NCBI GenBank assembly: GCA_946621895.1
Contig: CAMOOZ010000186.1
Location: 1 to 5,093 of the forward strand
DNA: 5,093 bases
Reading direction: 5' to 3'
DNA from: an uncultured Lachnospiraceae bacterium
Lineage (GTDB): Bacteria > Bacillota_A > Clostridia > Lachnospirales > Lachnospiraceae
Below, one piece after another: positions 1-4,206 of the stretch (positions are counted from its first letter, which is position 1; each line of letters starts with the position of its first letter). The position numbers and the translations under genes are program-made. The notes below the pieces were generated by a model that saw nothing but the letters and a program-made list of their open reading frames with translations, made no database searches and had not been told where the DNA came from.

Positions 1-1
1 C

Positions 2-520
2 AGCATCTCCGCGCTGATGAACTGTCTGGCGGATGCGCTGGAGCAGGAAAAGGATATCTATATCTTTGGAAACGGCGGCTCCGCCGCAACAGCATCCCAT
101 ATTCAGAACGATTTCAATAAGGGGCTGTCCGAGTGGACGGAAAAGAAATTCAGATTTAACTGTCTGAGTGACAATATTGCGACGCTTACCGCGATCGCAA
201 ATGACATCAGTTATGATGAGGTGTACCGTTTCCCCCTGAAAGGGCGCTTGAGATCAACTGATATTGTATTTGCGATCTCCGGCAGCGGGAATTCCAAAAA
301 TGTGATCAACGCCGTGGAATACGCAAAGGAAATCGGCGCCACTGTGATCGGTATCACTGGTTATGATGGCGGTCGGTTGGGAAAGCTGGCGGATATCCAT
401 GTGAATGTGCCTGTGATGAGCATGCAGGTAACAGAGGATATTCATATGGTGCTGGATCATATGATCATGAGTATCTTCTATAAAACGATGTGCGGAAAGG
501 ACCATCTGCGGAGGGCCTGA
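2..520 (+). CDS. SIS-domain sugar-phosphate isomerase, GmhA-like (5' end outside window)
   Basis: The reading frame is open from base 2, so the true start lies upstream; the ATG at 17 is internal. GmhA proteins are about 190 residues and some 30 N-terminal residues would be missing. Counting from that ATG, the sugar-phosphate-binding GNGGSA is at 18-23, followed by H28 and D32 (ASHIQND), SGSGNS at 88-93 and the C-terminal EDIHMVLDH at 140-148. This is the SIS fold of sedoheptulose-7-phosphate isomerase (GmhA), which makes D-glycero-D-manno-heptose 7-phosphate in the cytoplasm. By my alignment from memory, the E. coli metal/catalytic positions H61, E65, Q172 and H180 correspond to H28, D32, E140 and H148, so two are conservatively changed. 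The substrate may therefore be heptose or a related sugar phosphate. The next gene, a nucleotide-sugar epimerase on the same strand 71 bases downstream, suggests a surface-glycan operon. Family assignment is firm; the exact substrate is inferred. Confidence 0.85.
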   Translation, partial: SISALMNCLADALEQEKDIYIFGNGGSAATASHIQNDFNKGLSEWTEKKFRFNCLSDNIATLTAIANDISYDEVYRFPLKGRLRSTDIVFAISGSGNSKNVINAVEYAKEIGATVIGITGYDGGRLGKLADIHVNVPVMSMQVTEDIHMVLDHMIMSIFYKTMCGKDHLRRA

Positions 521-576
521 TCCGGGAGGCCGGGACGGGGTTCCGGCAGCAGCTGATCCTGCAGATCGGGCAGGGA

Positions 577-581
577 AGGAG
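577..581 (+). promoter_or_regulatory. Ribosome binding site AGGAG for the epimerase
   Basis: AGGAG lies 10 bases before the ATG at 592 and decides the start. The same frame is open back to an ATG at 490, but that start would overlap the upstream gene and add 34 residues ahead of the Rossmann motif, which normally sits at the very N-terminus. A small hairpin (CCTGC at 558-562 with GCAGG at 570-574) precedes it. Confidence 0.75.
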
Positions 582-591
582 TGAAATCTTC

Positions 592-1629
592 ATGAGTAAA
601 ATTCTGATCACCGGGGCGGCGGGCTTTATCGGCTCCCAGCTGGCCCATCGCTTTGCGAAGGACGGGGAAGAGGTCGTCCTCGTGGACAATTTTTCCTACG
701 GGCTTGAGGACAACCTGATCTTTCCCGATATGGATTTTCGGGAAACCATTTTCCGCAAGGACATCAGGGACAGGGAGTTTATGGAACAGCTCTTTGCCGC
801 GCAGCATTTTGACGAGGTCTATCACATCGCCGCGATCACGCCGCTGCCGGACTGCCAGAATATGCCTGCCGAAGCGGCCGGCGTGAATGTCCAGGGCACG
901 GTCTTCATCCTGGAGCTGGCAAGGAAATACGGGATCAAAAAGGTTTATTTTGCCAGCACCTCCGCGGTTTATGAGAACTGCAGCGACTTTCCCTCAAAGG
1001 AGGACAGCGTGGTTCCGCCGAGCCTCATCTATCCGGTGACAAAATACGCGGCGGAGCAGTTCTGCCGGGCCTTCTCCGAAGCCTACGGCATCCCGGTGGT
1101 GGTGTTTCGGTTTGCGAATGTATACGGGCCCCATATCGACTGCTTAAGGACGCAGCCGCCCGTGATGGGCTATCTGATCCGGGAGTATTATCAGGGGAAA
1201 TCCCCGGTTCTCCACTCCACCGGAGAGCAGGAAAGGGATTTCATCTTTGTGGAGGACCTGATCGATCTGGCGATCGCCGTGCGGAAGGCGGAAAGGTTTG
1301 ACATCGTAAATGTTTCCACGGAAAGCACGGTGTCCATCAATCAGGTGGCAAGGGAGATCGCAAGGCAGATGGGCTGCGAGGATATCCCCCTTGAATACGC
1401 GGAGGTCTCCCACTTCTGGGCGAGGTACCCCGAGCTGTATGAAAAGCCTTATCCGATCGCGGAGGAAATGCTGGCACATGAGGTCTTAAAATACACCTGC
1501 CTTTCCACGGCGCATGCGAAAACCTACGGCTGGTCGCCGAAGACCTCGCTGGAGGAAGGGATCCGGCAGACCGTGGAGTTTTCCGTGGAAACCCTGAAAA
1601 AAGCCGGACTTGCCGATGGCAGGCACTGA
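592..1629 (+). CDS. NAD-dependent nucleotide-sugar epimerase/dehydratase (extended SDR)
   Basis: The 345-residue protein has the extended short-chain dehydrogenase layout. The Rossmann glycine motif GAAGFIG is at residues 8-14, and an acidic D32 at the end of the second strand points to NAD rather than NADP. KDIRD is at 56-60, HIAA at 78-81, NVQGT at 99-103 and the serine/threonine site STS at 122-124. The catalytic YPVTK (Y147, K151) is followed by the FRFANVYGP substrate-side segment near 180-190. The C-terminal substrate domain ends with GWSPKTSLEEGIRQTVEF, typical of GalE/RmlB-like enzymes. It would epimerise, dehydrate or reduce a nucleotide-activated sugar in the cytoplasm through a 4-keto intermediate. 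The exact sugar cannot be read from sequence. It lies between a GmhA-like isomerase and a lipid-linked glycosyltransferase, so a role in making a surface-glycan precursor is likely. The ATG at 592 is chosen because of the AGGAG site and family length. Confidence 0.88.
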   Translation: MSKILITGAAGFIGSQLAHRFAKDGEEVVLVDNFSYGLEDNLIFPDMDFRETIFRKDIRDREFMEQLFAAQHFDEVYHIAAITPLPDCQNMPAEAAGVNVQGTVFILELARKYGIKKVYFASTSAVYENCSDFPSKEDSVVPPSLIYPVTKYAAEQFCRAFSEAYGIPVVVFRFANVYGPHIDCLRTQPPVMGYLIREYYQGKSPVLHSTGEQERDFIFVEDLIDLAIAVRKAERFDIVNVSTESTVSINQVAREIARQMGCEDIPLEYAEVSHFWARYPELYEKPYPIAEEMLAHEVLKYTCLSTAHAKTYGWSPKTSLEEGIRQTVEFSVETLKKAGLADGRH

Positions 1630-1665
1630 GCGCAGCCGGCGCTTTTCAATTTGCCGGCATGGCGC
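1630..1665. repeat. GC-rich imperfect inverted repeat after the epimerase stop
   Basis: GCCGGC at 1635-1640 pairs with GCCGGC at 1653-1658 across a 12-base loop. GCGC at 1630-1633 and GCGC at 1662-1665 extend the stem through a small internal loop. It begins directly after the epimerase stop codon but has no T-run behind it, so it is a poor intrinsic terminator. It could be an mRNA 3'-end stabiliser or simply GC-rich sequence. Confidence 0.45.
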
Positions 1666-1668
1666 GTT

Positions 1669-1717
1669 GCGGAATGAAAAAAATGGTATCCAGATTGAAA
1701 GCAAGCTTTCATTCCGC
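1669..1717. repeat. Perfect 11-bp inverted repeat with a competing inner hairpin
   Basis: GCGGAATGAAA at 1669-1679 is exactly complementary in reverse to TTTCATTCCGC at 1707-1717, with 27 bases between. A second hairpin, TGAAAGC (1696-1702), AA, GCTTTCA (1705-1711), uses part of the same right arm, so the two folds exclude each other. No T-run follows either. The spacing allows an RNA switch or a repeat-element remnant in the leader of the glycosyltransferase. A TTGAAA at 1725-1730 with GATACA at 1749-1754 (18 bases apart) is only a weak promoter candidate downstream. Function unknown. Confidence 0.55.
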
Positions 1718-1765
1718 TTCGCCGTTGAAATCTGCCGGGTTCTGAACAGATACAAATAGTGAACG

Positions 1766-1771
1766 AAAAGG
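1766..1771 (+). promoter_or_regulatory. Ribosome binding site AAAAGG for the glycosyltransferase
   Basis: AAAAGG ends 5 bases before the ATG at 1777. The alternative in-frame GTG at 1759 has no purine-rich site upstream and would add only six residues before the MQKDKITLVMPCYNEE start, which already matches the family N-terminus. Confidence 0.55.
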
Positions 1772-1776
1772 TACAT

Positions 1777-2730
1777 ATGCAAAAGGATAAAATCACACTG
1801 GTAATGCCCTGTTATAATGAAGAGGAGGCACTCCCCCATACCCTCCCGGAGGTGGAAAAGCTGATGGCTTCGATCCCGGAAGCGGATTTTGAGGTGATCC
1901 TCGTGGACAACTGCTCCAAGGACTCCACCCTTTCCATCATGCGGGCGGCTCATGAGCGGGACAGCCGCTTCCACTATATCTCCTTTTCCCGGAATTTCGG
2001 CAAGGATTCCTCGATGTACGCGGGTCTGGCCGCTTCCACCGGCGATTATGTGACGATCATGGATGCGGATCTGCAGGATCCCACGGAGCTTCTGCCGGAA
2101 ATGTATAAGACCTTAAAGGAGGGGGAATACGACTGTGTGGCCGCAAAGCGGGGCAACAGAAAGGGCGAGCCCTTCCTCCGCTCGGTATTGGCCAATGCCT
2201 TCTACGGCTTCATCAACCGGATCTCGGACTATGAGATGGTCAGCGGCGCCAGGGATTTCCGGCTGATGACCAGACAGATGGTGGATGCCGTGCTCTCCGT
2301 GGAGGAAAATGTGCGCTTCACCAAGGGGATTTTCTCCTGGGTGGGCTTTAAGACAAAATGGCTGACCTACGGGAATAAGGAAAGGATTGCCGGAGACACG
2401 AAGCTTCCGATGAAGAGCGCGATCAGCTATGCCTTCCGCGGCATCTTCGCCTTTTCCACCGTTCCCCTTACACTGGCCTCACTGGCCGGCTTTCTCTTCT
2501 GTCTGGCCGCGTTTATCTGGACGGTGATCGTGGTGGTGCGGCAGCTGGTGTTTCATGACGCGGTATCCGGCTATGCTTCGATGATGTGCGTGATGCTCTT
2601 CGGCTTCGGCGCGGTGCTGCTCGTTCTCGGGATCATCGGCCAGTATCTGGCGCAGATGTACCTGGAGATCAAAAACCGGCCGAAATACATCGTGAAGGAA
2701 AGCTCTTATGTATCGCAAAATAAAGGCTGA
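1777..2730 (+). CDS. Family 2 glycosyltransferase, GtrB/DPM1-like, two C-terminal membrane helices
   Basis: The 317-residue protein opens with a GT-A catalytic domain: VMPCYNEEE at 9-17, VDNCSKDST at 43-51, SRNFGKDSSMYAGL at 71-84 and the metal-binding MDADLQDP at 95-102 (D96, D98). SGARDFRLM at 156-164 is the acceptor-loop motif of polyprenyl-phosphate glycosyltransferases, and the juxtamembrane FSTVPL is at 226-231. Two hydrophobic helices follow at about 233-254 and 269-291. The tail QYLAQMYLEIKNRPKYIVKE (289-308) is the usual end of GtrB/YfdH-type enzymes. Such proteins transfer a sugar from a nucleotide donor to undecaprenyl phosphate on the inner membrane face, giving a lipid-linked donor for decorating cell-wall or surface polymers. 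Donor sugar is unknown; no GtrA-like flippase is visible here. It follows the epimerase after a 147-base structured gap, and may have its own promoter. Its stop codon lies inside the terminator stem. Confidence 0.88.
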   Translation: MQKDKITLVMPCYNEEEALPHTLPEVEKLMASIPEADFEVILVDNCSKDSTLSIMRAAHERDSRFHYISFSRNFGKDSSMYAGLAASTGDYVTIMDADLQDPTELLPEMYKTLKEGEYDCVAAKRGNRKGEPFLRSVLANAFYGFINRISDYEMVSGARDFRLMTRQMVDAVLSVEENVRFTKGIFSWVGFKTKWLTYGNKERIAGDTKLPMKSAISYAFRGIFAFSTVPLTLASLAGFLFCLAAFIWTVIVVVRQLVFHDAVSGYASMMCVMLFGFGAVLLVLGIIGQYLAQMYLEIKNRPKYIVKESSYVSQNKG

Positions 2731-2747
2731 CCCGATGGTCAGCCTTT
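2722..2747. terminator. Bidirectional intrinsic terminator between convergent genes
   Basis: AAAGGCTGACC at 2722-2732 pairs perfectly with GGTCAGCCTTT at 2737-2747 around a CGAT loop. Read on +, the stem is followed by GTTTC and ends the glycan genes. Read on minus, it is followed by ATTTTG, giving a T-rich tail, and ends the HD-GYP gene, whose stop is at 2751-2753. The TGA of the glycosyltransferase (2728-2730) sits in the left arm. Confidence 0.9.
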
Positions 2748-2750
2748 GTT

Positions 2751-3863
2751 TCATCCGTCTATGATCACGCTCGCGCAGTTCACATCTCTGGACAGGTCAT
2801 ACAGCCGCCCGGTGGTCATTCCCACCACCACGGGCCGCAGCACATAATCCGGCACATTCGCCACGACCTTCGCATACTCTCCCGTGGAGAGATGCACGAT
2901 GGAATCCACGGGATAAAGAATGATCGTATCCAGAAAGCTTTTCATCGCGTCAATGTCCATTTCCTGCGTCATGGACATGATCATTTCCACCGCGTCCCGC
3001 TTGGAAAACGCGCTCTTGTACGGTCGTTCCGTCACAAGCGCGTCAAACACATCGGCCACGGAAATGATCCTCGCATATTTATGGATCTGGTTTCCCGGCA
3101 TCTTTAACGGATAGCCGTTGCCGTTGATCTTTTCATGATGCTCCAGCACGCCCATCAGAATGCCGTCGGAAAAATTGTTCTTTTCCTTCAGGATCTGGTA
3201 GCCGAACAGGGAATGCTTCTTCATGATCGCGAATTCCTGATTGGAAAGACGGCCGGGCTTATTCAGCACCTCCAGCGGGATCCTGGATTTTCCCAGATCA
3301 TGCAGAAGGCCGGAGATCCCGATCTCCCTCAGCTCGTGCACGGTCAGCCCGTAGTTTTTTCCGATGATCAGCGCCATCGTGGCCACATCCACGCTGTGCT
3401 TGAAGGTGTATTCGTCACTGACCTTGATCATGTCCAGATCCAGCGCCACCGCATTGTCCATCAGCACAGCATTTACCAGCTCATCGGACACATTATGCGC
3501 GGCTTCGTCAAAGCGCTCGGAATCCGTATTCTCAAAAAGATACTGCACCCCCTGGCAGACCCGTTCCTTAACGGCCTGCGAGAGGATTACCCCCTTCCGA
3601 TCCTCCATCCGTTTTTTTTCGATCAGCGCCTTTGCCTTATCGGGAAGGGCTTTCTCGAGCGCATCCGGATCAGCCGACTCCGTGGGGTCATCCCCCCGGA
3701 TATAAACCCCGTGGACCCCCTTCCCCTGAAGGTATTCTATTCTGAAATCATCCAGTATAGTCCCCCGCTCGATCAGCGATCGACCGGTTTTATCCTCAAT
3801 CGACTGCTCGATCACCATGCCGGAGATCAGCTCGTCGATATCCACATATTTTCGTTTTCCCAT
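2751..3863 (-). CDS. HD-GYP domain protein, probable cyclic-di-GMP phosphodiesterase
   Basis: The 370-residue soluble protein starts with a small domain (about 1-60; VDIDELISGMVIEQ, then a GRSLIERGTIL stretch) resembling the N-terminal module seen before many HD-GYP domains. A charged linker at 61-110 follows. The HD-GYP domain at about 145-305 has H156, the H188-D189 pair in LLHDLGKSRIP, H217, the double histidine of EHHEKINGNGYP (H242, H243, GYP at 250-252), and VADVFDALVTERPYK (D271). All expected metal ligands are present, so hydrolysis of c-di-GMP to pGpG/GMP is plausible. A C-terminal extension (about 315-370; VDSIVHLSTGEYAKVV) is of the type common in clostridial homologues. No membrane segment or receiver domain is seen. 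ATG 3863 is the first in-frame start after an upstream TAA, but it has no Shine-Dalgarno sequence. The gene lies downstream of comEC on the same strand, with a mobile element between them that has remodelled its promoter. Confidence 0.9.
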   Translation of the reverse strand: MGKRKYVDIDELISGMVIEQSIEDKTGRSLIERGTILDDFRIEYLQGKGVHGVYIRGDDPTESADPDALEKALPDKAKALIEKKRMEDRKGVILSQAVKERVCQGVQYLFENTDSERFDEAAHNVSDELVNAVLMDNAVALDLDMIKVSDEYTFKHSVDVATMALIIGKNYGLTVHELREIGISGLLHDLGKSRIPLEVLNKPGRLSNQEFAIMKKHSLFGYQILKEKNNFSDGILMGVLEHHEKINGNGYPLKMPGNQIHKYARIISVADVFDALVTERPYKSAFSKRDAVEMIMSMTQEMDIDAMKSFLDTIILYPVDSIVHLSTGEYAKVVANVPDYVLRPVVVGMTTGRLYDLSRDVNCASVIIDG

Positions 3864-3893
3864 AGTATATTTATTTTATGATGGAAGCGTCAA
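3864..3893 (-). promoter_or_regulatory. Hybrid promoter candidate: -35 in terminal repeat, -10 outside
   Basis: Read on minus, TTGACG (3888-3893) is 18 bases from TATACT (3864-3869). The -35 lies inside the left terminal repeat of the mobile element and the -10 lies in host DNA. TATACT touches the ATG of the HD-GYP gene, so a start site about 7 bases downstream would fall just inside the annotated gene. Either this promoter yields a leaderless or shortened product, or it is not used. Confidence 0.4.
3873..3879. repeat. Left target-site duplication ATTTTAT
   Basis: The 7-base ATTTTAT directly abuts the left terminal repeat and recurs exactly next to the right one at 4114-4120. It contains, on the minus strand, the hexamer TAAAAT, a -10-like box. 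Confidence 0.65.
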
Positions 3894-3898
3894 AAGGT
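3880..3898 (+). repeat. Left terminal inverted repeat
   Basis: GATGGAAGCGTCAAAAGGT differs from the complement of the right end only at its 5th and 9th bases. Its minus strand carries TTGACG, an outward-facing -35-like hexamer pointing at the HD-GYP gene. Confidence 0.7.
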
Positions 3899-3952
3899 AT
3901 GATGCACGGATTGCTACGCTTCTACGAAGCTCTCGCAATCCTAAAACATACC
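3896..3952. repeat. Element hairpin A
   Basis: Three nested pairings share one axis: GGTATG (3896-3901) with CATACC (3947-3952), GGATTGC (3908-3914) with GCAATCC (3935-3941), and GCTTC (3918-3922) with GAAGC (3926-3930) around a TAC loop. Eighteen base pairs are interrupted by internal loops. Confidence 0.6.
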
Positions 3953-4003
3953 GCGCCAGCTAAAGCTGTCGGCGCTGAACGTGTGCCACCGGCACACAGC
4001 GCC
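3953..4003. repeat. Element hairpins B and C, mutually exclusive
   Basis: GGCGC at 3971-3975 can pair either back with GCGCC at 3953-3957 (hairpin B, with inner AGCT/AGCT) or forward with the AGCGCC at 3998-4003 (hairpin C: GGCGCT/AGCGCC plus the 7-bp stem GTGTGCC 3981-3987 with GGCACAC 3991-3997). C is the longer stem, with 13 pairs and a GAAC bulge. Confidence 0.55.
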
Positions 4004-4013
4004 ACAATCCGCT

Positions 4014-4032
4014 CATTTTGTTTCACAAAATG
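4014..4032. repeat. Element hairpin D
   Basis: CATTTTGT at 4014-4021 pairs perfectly with ACAAAATG at 4025-4032 around a TTC loop. No T-run follows on either strand. Confidence 0.55.
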
Positions 4033-4052
4033 GCTACTTGCTCATGTTTTGC

Positions 4053-4106
4053 GGGTCCCAAAGTCGAAAATTTTTGCGCAAGCGCAAATTTTCGACCTTT
4101 TGACCC
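4053..4106. repeat. Element hairpin E, long palindrome overlapping the right end
   Basis: GTCGAAAATTT (4063-4073) pairs with AAATTTTCGAC (4086-4096), GCGC (4076-4079) with GCGC (4082-4085), with two extra T bases bulged. GGGTC (4053-4057) and GACCC (4102-4106) form an outer stem. The right arm is shared with the right terminal repeat, so terminal-repeat pairing and this hairpin compete. Confidence 0.65.
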
Positions 4107-4113
4107 TTGCATC
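4095..4113 (-). repeat. Right terminal inverted repeat
   Basis: On the minus strand this reads GATGCAAGGGTCAAAAGGT, the partner of the left end. Its + strand carries TTGACC (4100-4105) pointing outward, but no good -10 box lies 16-18 bases beyond it. Confidence 0.7.
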
Positions 4114-4120
4114 ATTTTAT
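4114..4120. repeat. Right target-site duplication ATTTTAT
   Basis: This is an exact copy of 3873-3879, directly abutting the right terminal repeat. Its minus-strand TAAAAT (4114-4119) is the -10 of the displaced promoter. Confidence 0.65.
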
Positions 4121-4142
4121 TCCATGAAGGTGAATCCGTCAA
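4114..4142 (-). promoter_or_regulatory. Displaced original promoter of the HD-GYP gene (candidate)
   Basis: Read on minus, TTGACG (4137-4142) is 17 bases from TAAAAT (4114-4119), a near-consensus sigma-A/sigma-70 pair at ideal spacing. Removing the element and one target copy in thought would place this promoter just upstream of the HD-GYP start, with a leader of only about 3 bases. Today transcription from it would begin near 4107 and cross the whole element, giving a folded leader of roughly 245 bases. It is 65 bases beyond the comEC stop and could act independently of comEC. Confidence 0.5.
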
Positions 4143-4206
4143 TGCGGACCTGCATGGAACCGGCTCCCGGCGACCGGTCCTTCCGCCCAGATACAGGGGC
4201 AAAGCC

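Larger units (their letters stand above)
3880..4113. mobile_element. MITE-like non-autonomous element (234 bp)
   Basis: The ends are 19-base terminal inverted repeats, GATGGAAGCGTCAAAAGGT at 3880-3898 and ACCTTTTGACCCTTGCATC at 4095-4113, matching at 17 of 19 positions. They are flanked by a perfect 7-base direct repeat. The interior has no convincing gene and is almost wholly self-complementary, a run of hairpins at 3896-3952, 3953-4003, 4014-4032 and 4053-4106. Size, ends, target duplication and lack of a transposase fit a miniature inverted-repeat transposable element. The helper transposase is unknown. A second inverted word pair, ATGATGCA at 3899-3906 and TGCATCAT at 4108-4115, suggests internal repetition of the end sequence. 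It lies between comEC and the HD-GYP gene, so it interrupts no protein but separates the HD-GYP gene from its likely original promoter. Confidence 0.7.

Noticed and set aside
490..591. N-terminal extension of the epimerase to an ATG at 490
   Set aside because: It overlaps the upstream gene, lacks a ribosome binding site at 490 and places 34 non-family residues ahead of the Rossmann motif. The ATG at 592 has AGGAG.
1616..1759. Small + strand ORF of 47 codons bridging the epimerase end and the gap (starts MAGTERSRRF)
   Set aside because: It has no Shine-Dalgarno, is arginine-rich as expected of out-of-frame GC-rich DNA, and its length is accounted for by the inverted repeats.
3135..3881. 248-codon + strand ORF opposite the HD-GYP gene
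   Set aside because: It is an antisense shadow. The minus-strand frame has clear HD-GYP motifs, whereas this one is rich in His/Gln/Leu with no family features.
3896..4106. CRISPR array or tandem repeat
   Set aside because: The repeated words are inverted, not direct and evenly spaced; the structure is a set of different hairpins within one element.
4117..4206. comEC frame stays open for 29 codons past its TGA before a TAA next to the element
   Set aside because: The ComEC domain already ends normally before the TGA. The extension shows no conserved motif, so readthrough or a nonsense mutation is not supported.
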